Shown: positions 7,276 through 16,225, counted from the stretch's first letter. The stretch: DNA of 58,242 nucleotides from JBJKRF01 sp046704785 (GCA_046704785.1 JBJKRF010000105.1:1-58242), one strand, 5' to 3'. Program-made: numbers and translations. The notes: generated by a model from the sequence alone, not told the origin.

Positions 7276-8238
7276 TCACAGCATTCGCTTTTCCCGCCGG
7301 TAGGCGATCAACGCGCGCGCAAGTTGCGCACCCAGGCGGGCATTGTTCAACAACAGGGCCAGATTGGCGCGCATGGAACGGCCCTCGGTCAACTCATTGA
7401 CGCGATTCAACAGGAAGGGGGTCAAACGCTGGCCGGTAATCCCTTTTTCTTCGGCTTCCTGCTGCGCCCGGTGTTCCGCGTGTTCCGCTTCGCCATGGGG
7501 CAACTCCGCCCCAGACGGCACCTGCTGGCAAACCAACACCGCCGAATGCATCCCCACGTTCCAGTGATATTGCGCAAACTTGACAACCTGCTCCGGCGAG
7601 TCCAGGCTGACGCTGACCGGCAGGCGCTTCCCGATGCTGAAAAACTCAGGGAATTTATCCGTCTGGAAACCGACCACGGGCACGCCAATGGTTTCGAGAT
7701 ATTCCAGCGTGGCCGGCAAATTCAGGATCGACTTGGCTCCCGCACAGACCACGATCATCGGCGTGTTGGCCAGCGCTTGCAAATCCGTCGATACGTCGAA
7801 GGTATGTTCGTGACGTTCGTGATGTCCCTGGTGCTCATGATGGACGCCGCCAATGCCGCCGGTCGCCAACACGTCGATGCCGGTCTTTTGGGCGACGAAC
7901 AAGGTTCCGGCAACGGTCGTTCCCCCAATGCCCCTGCTCAACAGGACCGTCGCAAAATCACGTAAACTGACTTTAAGTGCGTCCCTGGCATTTGCCAGAC
8001 GCTCCAACTCCGCCGGGCTGAGACCCACGCGTATTTTTTCTTCCAGCAGCGCAATCGTGGCCGGGATGGCCCCTTCCGAACGGACGGCGCGTTCCATCTC
8101 CTCGGCCAGGGTCAGATTGTTGGGACGTGGCAATCCATGGGTAATCACCGTCGATTCGAGCGCGACAATGGGCAAATGATCCTGCAGCGCGCGAACGATT
8201 TCGATGGAAATGGCGAACGGGTTGTTAAGATTGTTCAT
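7276..8238 (-). CDS. psuG: pseudouridine-5'-phosphate glycosidase
   Basis: Cleaves the C-glycosidic bond of pseudouridine 5'-phosphate reversibly to uracil and ribose 5-phosphate. Family motifs are clear: IVALESTVITHGLPRPNN, EGAIPATIALL, VSLRDFATVL, ATGGIGGVH, EHTFDVSTDL and CAGAKSILNLPATLEYLET. Start at 8238 is chosen because GAGG lies 6 nt upstream; an ATG at 8244 is also possible. An odd feature is a His-rich insertion between GGIGGV and TFDVS (HHEHQGHHERHEH) where family members I know have only about six residues; a second low-complexity patch (HGEAEHAEHRAQQEAEE) sits near residue 250. It is the last gene of an operon that also encodes the matching kinase. Confidence 0.92.
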   Translation of the reverse strand: MNNLNNPFAISIEIVRALQDHLPIVALESTVITHGLPRPNNLTLAEEMERAVRSEGAIPATIALLEEKIRVGLSPAELERLANARDALKVSLRDFATVLLSRGIGGTTVAGTLFVAQKTGIDVLATGGIGGVHHEHQGHHERHEHTFDVSTDLQALANTPMIVVCAGAKSILNLPATLEYLETIGVPVVGFQTDKFPEFFSIGKRLPVSVSLDSPEQVVKFAQYHWNVGMHSAVLVCQQVPSGAELPHGEAEHAEHRAQQEAEEKGITGQRLTPFLLNRVNELTEGRSMRANLALLLNNARLGAQLARALIAYRREKRML

Positions 8239-8256
8239 CGGCATCCTCGGAGCAAA

Positions 8257-9810
8257 TCAACGGGGCGCAGCAAGCAATCCCACCGCAACGGATGGGAACT
8301 GATGGATCATGGTAAAGTCTGCTGCGCCTGGGCCGGAGGCAGCCGTCAGACCCGAAAGTTTACGGCGCGACGTACCAACCACATAGACCTGGTCGTAACC
8401 CAATCTATGAACGGCCTTAAGGATTTCGGGCCAGGTTTGTGACTGATGATAGGCGGAGACAAAATCGAGCACGCGCCCCAGTTCGACAGGCTCCCATTCC
8501 AGGCCGTATTTGACGTTGACGACCTCGCGTTGCAAGAGCTGCGGCGACCATTCCAGCGCGGCATTGTCAGCAAAGACGACCACCCTGGCATTCGGCGGAA
8601 TGTACTGACGGGCCTGCTGCAAATCCTGGATCGTCTGTTCGTTGACGCGCGCCTGCCTATCGAATACCATATCATGCAAGGCATTGTAGCTGGCATATAG
8701 CAAGCCGCCCACAAAGAAGAGCGTCGCCGCTGTCAATAGGACGGCGTCACGCCGCCGTCCCTGGCTCGCCACCCGATACTGCGGCAAAAGCCACTCGACG
8801 AAGGCCTGCCCCGCCAGGAGCGCCACAGGGATGGTCGCCATCCAATCGCCTTCGCGGGGAATCAAAAACAAGGCCAGGAAGACCAGCATCAGCAGCCAGC
8901 GCCGCTTGAAAAGGCCCCACAGAAGCGCCAGGAACGCCAGAGCGTTCCACAAGAACGGATAGCCGCCCCCGGCTACATCGAACTTGAGCAGCGCTTCCAG
9001 TAATGCCAGGATAAACGGTTTCCCGTTGGGGTCCTGAATCTGTCCCAACACGGAAACCAGAAAGATTCCACGACCATGATTGATCATCACCGTCAGCCAA
9101 TAAGGCGCCGAGAGCAGCAGCCCAACTGCGCCGAGTAAAACCAGGCGCAACAGGACGGGGCGATTCTCCCCGGTTTCCGCTTTCAGGAAAACAGCCGCTG
9201 CAACCAGGACGGAGACCGCACTGGCAGCCAGGGCACTACCCGGGCTGGCAAGGATGCACACGGCCAGTAGAACACCCGCCCAAACAGCATTCCTGGTGAG
9301 CGCCTGCCGGTAAAAAGCGATCAGAAAGAAACCATACCAGATCAAAGCCAGTGAGCCGGATGCCTCCGCGATCCCGCCGCCCTGAATTTGATTGAGAAAC
9401 GAGTTGGGAATGAAAATATAGAAAACGAGCGCAAACAGGCTGGCAATGTAGTCGTCACTCAAGCGGTAGGCCAGGAAATAAAGCGAGGGCAGGCACAGGA
9501 CGGCCAGGGCAGGCGGCAGGATGTTCACAATCCAAAACTTTGGCAGATGGAACAGGTCCGCGAATGCGGCTTCTAGGTAAAAAGGCAGGGGCGGGTACGC
9601 AAAAGGAATGCCGCCCTCGGAGTAATACGGGATGACCTTCGGCAGCCCATAATGGTTGGCGCTGATCTGGCGTGAAAACTCCCAGAACAACCCGCCAAAC
9701 TGAAAAGGCGTATTCATGTCGATAAAGAACAAATGGCCAAGACGAAAAAACACGCCGACGAGGAGCACAACCAGGATCGTCAGCGTGCGGCGTGAAGTCA
9801 GTTTGGGCAT
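8257..9810 (-). CDS. polytopic membrane protein, GT39/ArnT-like glycosyltransferase candidate
   Basis: About 517 residues with roughly ten hydrophobic segments over the first 370 residues and a soluble C-terminal domain of about 130 residues. The early luminal loop (FFRLGHLFFIDMNTP) and the general layout of membrane helices followed by a soluble domain resemble GT-C glycosyltransferases of the GT39/PMT type, but I see no decisive motif, so this is tentative. An in-frame TTG at 9822 overlaps the psuK stop codon and is an alternative start; the ATG at 9810 is chosen. It lies between psuK and psuG in the same operon, with an 18-bp gap to psuG. Confidence 0.65.
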   Translation of the reverse strand: MPKLTSRRTLTILVVLLVGVFFRLGHLFFIDMNTPFQFGGLFWEFSRQISANHYGLPKVIPYYSEGGIPFAYPPLPFYLEAAFADLFHLPKFWIVNILPPALAVLCLPSLYFLAYRLSDDYIASLFALVFYIFIPNSFLNQIQGGGIAEASGSLALIWYGFFLIAFYRQALTRNAVWAGVLLAVCILASPGSALAASAVSVLVAAAVFLKAETGENRPVLLRLVLLGAVGLLLSAPYWLTVMINHGRGIFLVSVLGQIQDPNGKPFILALLEALLKFDVAGGGYPFLWNALAFLALLWGLFKRRWLLMLVFLALFLIPREGDWMATIPVALLAGQAFVEWLLPQYRVASQGRRRDAVLLTAATLFFVGGLLYASYNALHDMVFDRQARVNEQTIQDLQQARQYIPPNARVVVFADNAALEWSPQLLQREVVNVKYGLEWEPVELGRVLDFVSAYHQSQTWPEILKAVHRLGYDQVYVVGTSRRKLSGLTAASGPGAADFTMIHQFPSVAVGLLAAPR

Positions 9811-9818
9811 AAGGCTTG

Positions 9819-10769
9819 TCAATCGGAAAGGTGGTCGTAGAGCTTTTCAAGCGAGAGATCGGAAACCACGCTGCCAGGATGGCGTAGCGTCAGGGACGCG
9901 GCAGCCACCCCCAGGCGTGCGGCGTCGTCAATATCGATGTCGTTCAACAAGGAAAAGATGACCGCTGCCGTCAGCGCATCCCCGGCGCCGGTCAGGTCGG
10001 TCACGCGGGTGCGGATTGCCGGGATGTGCCCGTGCGTCGTAGAGGTGGCATAACAGACGCCATATTCCGCCAGGCTGATGAAGACGATCTCCGCGCCGCG
10101 CGACACCAGCGCGCGCGCCGTCTCCAGGGCCTGCTCCGGGCTGGATGGGTCGAACTCCCGTTCGGCCAGGAGACTGGCCTCGGCCTGGTTGGGAACGACC
10201 AGCGTGATCTGGTCGAGGAACGGTTTCAGGCGCGGAGCCAATACGCTCGATGTGGGGTCGGCGCAAACCGGCAGGTGATATTTCTGCGCCAGTTGGAAGG
10301 CCATTTGCAGGGCGGTCTCCGGTAAGTTGGCGTCCAGAAAGACCAACCCAGAAGCCTGGAACAAATCCTCGTGATAAGACAGGTAACTTTCGTTGATTTC
10401 TTCGACGGCCCGCATATCGTCGAAGGCGAACAGGCGCTTGCCCTTCCCGTCGGCCACGGCCATATAGAAACCGGTGGGAAAGCGGTCGGTCTGGTACACG
10501 GCTGCCGTATCCACCCCGGCCTGGATGGCATGGGTCAGAACATCCTGGCCGAGGCGGTCCTTCCCAATGGCGGTCAACAAACTGACGGGTTGACCGAGGC
10601 GAGCCAGGTTCTCTGCCACGTTGCGAGCCACGCCGCCAAAGGAGGTGCGCATCTGCGACGGATTCGATATTCCTTTGCGCAGCGTGCCTTCCAGGCACGT
10701 GATCACATCCAGCCCGGCAGCGCCGATGACCAGCACTCGTTTCTCAGAAGAATCACCCAGGTCGCTCAT
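9819..10769 (-). CDS. psuK: PfkB-family kinase, probable pseudouridine kinase
   Basis: A 316-residue ribokinase-fold kinase predicted to phosphorylate pseudouridine to pseudouridine 5'-phosphate, the substrate of PsuG two genes downstream. Visible: the N-terminal beta strand VLVIGAAGLDV, the substrate-binding glycine motif FGGVARNVAENLARLG, DANLPETAL, CADPTS, VVPNQAEASLL, and the C-terminal PfkB signature DLTGAGDALTAAV with the catalytic Asp. These resemble PsuK more than ribokinase or fructokinase. The ATG at 10769 overlaps the preceding stop codon as ATGA, implying translational coupling with the SPFH-like gene upstream; an in-frame TTG 15 nt earlier is rejected. Confidence 0.85.
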   Translation of the reverse strand: MSDLGDSSEKRVLVIGAAGLDVITCLEGTLRKGISNPSQMRTSFGGVARNVAENLARLGQPVSLLTAIGKDRLGQDVLTHAIQAGVDTAAVYQTDRFPTGFYMAVADGKGKRLFAFDDMRAVEEINESYLSYHEDLFQASGLVFLDANLPETALQMAFQLAQKYHLPVCADPTSSVLAPRLKPFLDQITLVVPNQAEASLLAEREFDPSSPEQALETARALVSRGAEIVFISLAEYGVCYATSTTHGHIPAIRTRVTDLTGAGDALTAAVIFSLLNDIDIDDAARLGVAAASLTLRHPGSVVSDLSLEKLYDHLSD

Positions 10770-12328
10770 CCAACACCTACCCAATGCTGCTTCGTTCCAC
10801 GCAGCTCATGAATGATCCGGATGGCTTCGAGGAGCGTAAACGGCACTTCGTCGCCGTCATGTTCATAGCGTTCCCGCGCCATTTCGAGACGGTCCTGGTA
10901 TTCGTGCATAAGCGTCTCGATCAATTGTTCGTCGGGCACATGCTGCTGATCGACGAAGAACTTGCTGATCGGCATTCCCTGGATCAGTCGCAACAGCTCG
11001 GCCAGGTAGGCTTCGCTGCGCAAGCGCGTCAGTTCGTCCGGCTTGCCGCGCTGATAGTTTTCGCGGCTGATCTTCCAGGCTTCTAGGTGGTTAGCCGGGA
11101 TGATCTCAGCCGGCGTATCCCAGGTGCCCACGCCAATCCAGACCATTTGAAAACCCTTGCCTGCGGCACGCTTCTTGAAAGCATCGCCGTAAAACAGGCG
11201 CGTGACGAAGGAACGATTCGTAAACGGGCCAACGGGAACCGGTTTCGCAACCGGAGAATCGCCGCGCCCGGCAAGCTGTTGTCCCATTTTTTCCAGTTCG
11301 TCTTCGCGGGTACGGAAGGAATTGACTTCAGGTTCGCCGATGCTCGAAAGGAATTCGCTCAGGCCCCGCGCACCGGCAAACAGATTCAACTCCGCAGAGA
11401 CCGAACTATAGATCCCCTTTGGAAGAGGCTTCTTCCACTCCGGTTTTCGATCAGGAGGAGAACCCGGCTTGACGGGTACCGTCGAGCGATAGACCATGCT
11501 CTCCAACGCCGCCGGGTCGAACGGATAGGGATTCTGCAATGTCTTGACCGGATCAGGGCCGCGATAAATGCTGAAGGCATATTGAATATCACGGGCCGTG
11601 AGCGGAATCCCTTCACGGCTGCGAACCGTAACATGCTGGCTGCTGACGACATCCCGCAGGTCGGTACAAGCGCGGATACGCTCGAAACCCTCGACGACTT
11701 CACCGCGCCGTTTTCCGCCGGTGGGCCCGATCACGTGCACCGACCCGTCGGGGCGTTCGAACAGGACGGCGCTATCCAATTCGACGACCACGTAACCGGG
11801 GCCGCCAATCTCGATGATCGGCGAACCGTGATAATCCTGGACGACCTTGCCTTCACGAACCCGGATGGACGTGTAGGTTGCGCCAAATGCAGCCCGCTCG
11901 ATGAAACGTCGGGCAACCATCTCTTCCTTCTCGAAAATGTCTGCCAGATAGATGGCAGCGATACGTTTCATCAACCAGAAGGGAACGCACAAAGCCAGTA
12001 AGTGACGCAAAACAACCGGGCTAAAAAACGTCTGCGCCAAAAGATTGATAAAAGCAGAGACCAATCCCGGCGAGTCTCCGGTAAGGAGGGCCTCCTGCAA
12101 CGGCTGCATCAAGGCGCTGCGCTGTTCAGGCGCAGGAAATAACGAGAGAACGGCAAGCAACCAAGCAAGCAGGAAGAGTATCGCCAGAACGTTGGAACGC
12201 AAGGATGCCGCCTGGCGCGTCAGGGAAAAAACGGCGTTGAGCAGCGACTCGATCATGTTCTTGAAGACCAGGATGGTGCGGTCGAGCGCCGAGGTAGACG
12301 AGGAGGAGTGTGCGTTAGCCGCCGTCAT
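10766..12328 (-). CDS. SPFH/band 7-like membrane protein (second of a pair)
   Basis: A 520-residue protein with two hydrophobic segments in the first 120 residues, followed by a region whose pattern (IIEIGGPGYVVVELDSAVLFERP, then HVTVRSREGIPLTARDIQYAFSIYRG) looks like a diverged SPFH/PHB fold, and a helical C-terminal region rich in Glu/Arg. SPFH proteins of the stomatin/flotillin group oligomerise on membranes and organise lipid or protease complexes. The start is set by AGGAG 6 nt before the ATG at 12328. It overlaps the upstream SPFH gene by 14 bp and the downstream kinase gene by 4 bp, so all three are surely co-expressed. I know no characterised close relative. Confidence 0.7.
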   Translation of the reverse strand: MTAANAHSSSSTSALDRTILVFKNMIESLLNAVFSLTRQAASLRSNVLAILFLLAWLLAVLSLFPAPEQRSALMQPLQEALLTGDSPGLVSAFINLLAQTFFSPVVLRHLLALCVPFWLMKRIAAIYLADIFEKEEMVARRFIERAAFGATYTSIRVREGKVVQDYHGSPIIEIGGPGYVVVELDSAVLFERPDGSVHVIGPTGGKRRGEVVEGFERIRACTDLRDVVSSQHVTVRSREGIPLTARDIQYAFSIYRGPDPVKTLQNPYPFDPAALESMVYRSTVPVKPGSPPDRKPEWKKPLPKGIYSSVSAELNLFAGARGLSEFLSSIGEPEVNSFRTREDELEKMGQQLAGRGDSPVAKPVPVGPFTNRSFVTRLFYGDAFKKRAAGKGFQMVWIGVGTWDTPAEIIPANHLEAWKISRENYQRGKPDELTRLRSEAYLAELLRLIQGMPISKFFVDQQHVPDEQLIETLMHEYQDRLEMARERYEHDGDEVPFTLLEAIRIIHELRGTKQHWVGVG

Positions 12329-13664
12329 GGTGATCTCCTCGTTGGTCGTGCAGCCAGCGCGCAATATCAGCCAGGTCACGCTGCTCCGTACTGGTGCGTC
12401 GCAAGAGCAGCGTGTTCCGTCGCACGCCCAGGAAAGTGGAATGCACGAGCATCTCCAGCGCGTGTGTCAGGTCATCGGGACGCACTTGGGCAATCTCCTG
12501 GCTGGCGTTGACCGCAAACTCCTTGAGCGCATCCTCCTGTCCCCGCGTCTCGCTCAATTTTCGGTCGCGTTCCACCTGCTCGCTCTCTTTTTTGGCGTTC
12601 TTGAGCCAGGTGGTCGTCCACTGGCTGACGAGGCGTTCCTCGATCTCCGGCTTGAAGAACAGACGCCGGATATTGATTCCCGTCACTTCCAGGCCCATAT
12701 TTTGCAGCGTCGCGTATTCTTCGCTATCCACCAGATCATCAGGGATGGGATTCCCGAAATCGTCCAGCGCCTCGACTTTCTCCTGCCCGAGACGCTTCTT
12801 CAATAAACCGGCGATCATCTGGATGGCCGTCTCTTTCTTCCCCTCCGGAGTCTCGAACAACTGGTTGAGCTTGAACTTGCGCAGGTATTCGCGCCAGACG
12901 TCTACGACCATTTTGGCAGGCAACGGACTCCAGACGGGGTCGTCCAGCTTTGCGCCCTGGATCAGGCTCTCACGGATGGCTTTTTCCACATTGGCCGCGT
13001 TATACCCAAAGGGCGTGCCACCCTCACCCGGCGTAGCCTTGATGCGGAAAGTCACCGAAATGAAAGCCACCACCTCGATGCCATCACGGGTCAACGCGCT
13101 GGTCTCCCAACGCCGATTTTGGATGGCCTCATACTCTTCGTGATCTTTGTGCACCCGGAAGGGGTCTTCGTGCTCCGCCGGCCCAATGGACTGCGAATGA
13201 GTATGCAAATCGACCGTCGCCGCGATGTACTCCTTCTTGGTGGTGAAATGGATGCCCGGCCCGATGGTTCGCGTGAATTTAACCGGGGTACGCAAGATGG
13301 CAGCGCTGGCCGAGTCCAACCACAGCACGCCCGGTCCTCGGCGCCGGCTTTCCCCCTCACGCTCACGAATGATCCCGTTCTCGATGAAAATCGCCGCGCC
13401 GTGACTCTGCATCAGATACTGGATGAGGCGATTGAGCACCTTCCAACGCTCCTTGAGCGTGCGCACCGGCAAGACGAATTGGGAAAAGAAAATCATCCAG
13501 ACCACCCCGCCCACTACCGCCACGAAAACGTCGAAGACGATAGCGAAGGGATGCTGTCCTGTATCGATCCAGAACCCCAGCACAACATAAAAGACGATGC
13601 ACAGGAACAAGCCCGTCAACACTTTTACCCAGGGGCGATCAAAGAAGCCGGTTGGTTCTTCCAT
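12315..13664 (-). CDS. SPFH/band 7 domain membrane protein (first of a pair)
   Basis: A 449-residue protein with two N-terminal transmembrane segments (about residues 13-33 and 38-60), a PHB-like region (about 95-330: GPGVLWLDSASAAILRTPVK, IGPGIHFT, SALTRDGIEVVAFISVTFRI) and a helical C-terminal stretch (ESEQVERDRKLSETRGQ) typical of the coiled-coil end of stomatin-like proteins. It is expected to form membrane-bound homo- or hetero-oligomers, probably with the adjacent SPFH-like protein. It opens a five-gene operon with the pseudouridine kinase and glycosidase. There is no Shine-Dalgarno sequence; a -10 box lies 7 nt before the ATG. Specific function unknown. Confidence 0.8.
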   Translation of the reverse strand: MEEPTGFFDRPWVKVLTGLFLCIVFYVVLGFWIDTGQHPFAIVFDVFVAVVGGVVWMIFFSQFVLPVRTLKERWKVLNRLIQYLMQSHGAAIFIENGIIREREGESRRRGPGVLWLDSASAAILRTPVKFTRTIGPGIHFTTKKEYIAATVDLHTHSQSIGPAEHEDPFRVHKDHEEYEAIQNRRWETSALTRDGIEVVAFISVTFRIKATPGEGGTPFGYNAANVEKAIRESLIQGAKLDDPVWSPLPAKMVVDVWREYLRKFKLNQLFETPEGKKETAIQMIAGLLKKRLGQEKVEALDDFGNPIPDDLVDSEEYATLQNMGLEVTGINIRRLFFKPEIEERLVSQWTTTWLKNAKKESEQVERDRKLSETRGQEDALKEFAVNASQEIAQVRPDDLTHALEMLVHSTFLGVRRNTLLLRRTSTEQRDLADIARWLHDQRGDHHDGG

Positions 13665-13671
13665 TTGTATG

Positions 13672-13679
13672 ATTTTATA
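13672..13679 (-). promoter_or_regulatory. -10 box 7 nt before the SPFH operon ATG
   Basis: Minus strand TATAAAAT preceded by TGG, then 7 nt, then ATG at 13664. It serves the five-gene SPFH-psu operon and lies back to back with the promoter of the PHP gene. Predicted leaderless. Confidence 0.55.
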
Positions 13680-13753
13680 CCAGAATCGGGAAATCGCGAA
13701 AAGGGCTCTGCAGGAATTTCTCCCAGGGTTTTCTTTTCCAGGGCGCTTGCCGG

Positions 13754-13759
13754 TATAAT
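13754..13759 (+). promoter_or_regulatory. -10 box 8 nt before the PHP gene ATG
   Basis: TATAAT, 8 nt, then ATG at 13768; no Shine-Dalgarno sequence. Divergent from the SPFH operon promoter about 75 bp away. Confidence 0.55.
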
Positions 13760-13767
13760 CCAGCCTT

Positions 13768-14436
13768 ATGCAGACTTTACGCGTAGAATTTCATTGCCAC
13801 ACGATTTTCTCGAAAGATAGCCTGGTCAGGCCGCAGCAACTGGTGGAAGCAGCCCATCGCAAGGGCCTCGACCGGGTGATCGTCACCGACCACAATTCCA
13901 TCAGCGGGGCGCTGGAAGCGCAACACATCGACCCAGAGCTGATCATCGTGGGCGAGGAGATTATGACGACCCGTGGCGAGATTCTGGTCGCTTACCTGCG
14001 CGAGGAGATTCCCCGCGGGCTGGAGCCACAAGAGGCCCTCAAACGGCTACGGGAGCAGGGCGCTTTTATCAGCGTCTCGCACCCTTTCGATAGCGCCCGC
14101 AAGGGTCACTGGGAGTTGAATGATTTGCTGGAGATCCTGCCCTCCGTAGACGCCATCGAGACGTTCAACGCCCGGTGCATGGACCCTGGAGCGAACATCC
14201 AAGCGCAGGACTTCGCCCGGGAGCACGCGCTATTCGGCACGGTCGGTTCCGACGCGCACACCACCCTGGAGTTGGGACGCGCCACCTTGAGGCTGCCGGC
14301 CTTTTCGGACGGCGGTGGGCTGCGGCGCGCCATCCAGTCAGCCGAGGCGAATGTGCGACTCTCCTCGCCGCTTATCCACCTGACCTCGCGCTACGCGACG
14401 CTCGTCAAACAACTGGGACTGGTCAAACGACCCTGA
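13768..14436 (+). CDS. PHP-domain metal-dependent phosphoesterase
   Basis: A 222-residue stand-alone PHP domain. The metal-binding motifs are in order: FHCHTIFSKDS (motif I, HxH), VTDHNSISGAL (motif II), a Glu-rich strand (VGEEIMTTRGEILVA), VSHPFDSARKG (motif III) and GSDAHTTLELGRA (motif IV). Relatives hydrolyse phosphodiesters or phosphomonoesters such as pAp or short oligonucleotides; the exact substrate is not evident. No polymerase or nuclease partner domain is fused. The start directly follows a -10 box, so the transcript is probably leaderless. The gene converges with etfA, whose end lies 9 bp downstream. Confidence 0.85.
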   Translation: MQTLRVEFHCHTIFSKDSLVRPQQLVEAAHRKGLDRVIVTDHNSISGALEAQHIDPELIIVGEEIMTTRGEILVAYLREEIPRGLEPQEALKRLREQGAFISVSHPFDSARKGHWELNDLLEILPSVDAIETFNARCMDPGANIQAQDFAREHALFGTVGSDAHTTLELGRATLRLPAFSDGGGLRRAIQSAEANVRLSSPLIHLTSRYATLVKQLGLVKRP

Positions 14437-14444
14437 CGGCTCGA

Positions 14445-15458
14445 CTATTTCCCCAGTCTCTTTTTGAAGGCTTCGGTCAAGGCGGGTAGAAAGACAAACA
14501 AGTCGCCCACCACGCCGTAGCGCGCCACGCTGAAAATGGGCGCTTCGGCATCCTTGTTGATGGCGACGATGACCTTCGCGCTGCGAATGCCAACGAGATG
14601 CTGGATAGCGCCCGAAATGCCGGCTGCAATGTACAGGTCGGGCGCGACGACTTTGCCGGTCTGGCCCACCTGGTGCGAGTATGGGATGTACCCGGCGTCG
14701 ACGGCGGCGCGCGAGGCCCCAATGGCCCCACCCAATAGGGTTGCCAACTCACCGACCAGCGCAAAGCCTTGCCGGGCGCGCCAGATTTCGGCCTGTTTCT
14801 CGTCCAGGTCGGTGGGCGGCTGCAGCGAGGGATTGTTGCTCACGCCACGTCCGCCGGAGACGACCACGCCAGCTTCGGCCAGACTGACGCCGCTCTCGCC
14901 CGGTGTGTACCCCTCGACGGTGGTCAGCGCTTCGACGCTGATTTGCCGTTTCGTCGGCGTGCCGGAGCGACCAGGATCGCGGGGGGGACGTGGAAAAGCA
15001 CGCCCGCGCAAGGTGACGAACCGCGGCTTCGTCGCACACAGCACTTTCTCGAAGAGCTTGGCCTCGTAAATCGGACGCGTCGCCACCACCGTCTCCCCGT
15101 CGGTTTCCAGGGCGGTGACGTCGAGGATCACGCCGCTGTTCAGATCCAGGGCCGACATGGCCGCCAACTCGCGGGTGCGGGTCGTCGTCGGCAGCAGGAT
15201 CAAGTCGGGGGCGGAGCCGGAGGCGAGCGCCGACAAAGCGGAGGCAAACGTCTCAGCGCGATAGTCCTCCAAAACGGGATCATCCACCCACAAGACTTCG
15301 TCCGCGCCAAATTCGAAGGCGGAGCGGGCCAGGGCTTCCACGCCGGAGCCGAACACCAGCGCAGTTGCCGGGCCAAACGACTGGGCCACGCCCAGGGCTT
15401 CCCAAGAAGAGGGGACGACCTGGCCTTGGAAATGGTCGATGTAGACCCAGGTTTTCAT
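14445..15458 (-). CDS. etfA: electron transfer flavoprotein, alpha subunit
   Basis: FAD-binding subunit of the heterodimeric electron transfer flavoprotein that accepts electrons from acyl-CoA dehydrogenases. The N-terminal half is the Rossmann-like ETF domain; the C-terminal FAD domain (about residues 200-325) shows SGGRGVSNNP, GASRAAVDAGYIPYSHQVGQTGKVVAPDLYIA in pieces, GISGAIQHLVGI and VAINKDAEAPIF, all typical of the FAD fold. Length of 337 residues is normal. The ATG overlaps the etfB stop codon as ATGA, implying coupled translation. The acyl-CoA dehydrogenase gene about 700 bp upstream on the same strand is the likely electron donor. Confidence 0.95.
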   Translation of the reverse strand: MKTWVYIDHFQGQVVPSSWEALGVAQSFGPATALVFGSGVEALARSAFEFGADEVLWVDDPVLEDYRAETFASALSALASGSAPDLILLPTTTRTRELAAMSALDLNSGVILDVTALETDGETVVATRPIYEAKLFEKVLCATKPRFVTLRGRAFPRPPRDPGRSGTPTKRQISVEALTTVEGYTPGESGVSLAEAGVVVSGGRGVSNNPSLQPPTDLDEKQAEIWRARQGFALVGELATLLGGAIGASRAAVDAGYIPYSHQVGQTGKVVAPDLYIAAGISGAIQHLVGIRSAKVIVAINKDAEAPIFSVARYGVVGDLFVFLPALTEAFKKRLGK

Positions 15459-16225
15459 AGCACTTTCTCCGCCAGAATCCTGTCGGCCAGTTGGTCGGCG
15501 ATGGCTCCGGGGCTGTCACCACTGATGATTTCGCAGGCAAAGTTACGGCTGGGCGGCGGCGATAGTTCACGGCGGCTGACCGAAGCGACCGGCGCGGAAA
15601 GGCCCAGGTCGGCCAGCGTCCAGGCCGGAATCTCGGCGCGCGAGGCGCGCCGAATGCCCATAAAGGAGGGATAGCGCGGCTCGCCGATGGATTGAACCAC
15701 GCTGACCACTGCAGGCAAGGGGGCGCTGACGGTGGCTTTGCCTTCCTCGAAGACGCGCTCGACGGTGGCTTTTCTGCCTTCGATGTGAATGGAGCCGGCC
15801 AGTGCGAGCAGCGGCCAGCCCAAGGCACGCGCCGTCTGGGCGGCGGTCACGCCGGCGCCGTTGTCGAGCGTCTGGCGGCCAAAGACCAGCAAGTCGGCGT
15901 CGCCGATCTTTTGGACGGCGGCGGACAGCACACGCGCCGCGCCCTGCGTATCCAATACATCCAGCGCCGCATCGGCGACCAGAATGGTCTCGTCGGCACC
16001 CATGGCCAGGGCGTGCTTGAGGGCCTCCTTCGCGGACTCCGGGCCGATGCATAAGGCCGTGACCGTGGCATCCAGCGCTTCCTTTTGTTGGAGCGCGCCT
16101 TCGACGGCGTACTCGTCGAAGGGGTTGATGACCAGCGCCGATTCGCCCCACGAAACCTGGCCGTCTGAAACGGTCACTTTGGCTTCGCTGTCGGGCACCT
16201 GCTTGATACAGACCACGATTTTCAC
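15455..16225 (-). CDS. etfB: electron transfer flavoprotein, beta subunit
   Basis: AMP-binding beta subunit of the electron transfer flavoprotein. It begins MKIVVCIKQVPDSEAKV and carries NPFDEYAVEGAL, GADETILVAD, DLLVFGRQTLDNGAG and the C-terminal SFMGIRRASRAEIP region, all characteristic of EtfB. Residue count of 256 is typical. The initiation codon is GTG, preceded by a strong GGAGG 7 nt away. It forms a two-gene unit with etfA. Nothing marks it as a bifurcating type, although that cannot be excluded by eye. Confidence 0.95.
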   Translation of the reverse strand: MKIVVCIKQVPDSEAKVTVSDGQVSWGESALVINPFDEYAVEGALQQKEALDATVTALCIGPESAKEALKHALAMGADETILVADAALDVLDTQGAARVLSAAVQKIGDADLLVFGRQTLDNGAGVTAAQTARALGWPLLALAGSIHIEGRKATVERVFEEGKATVSAPLPAVVSVVQSIGEPRYPSFMGIRRASRAEIPAWTLADLGLSAPVASVSRRELSPPPSRNFACEIISGDSPGAIADQLADRILAEKVL

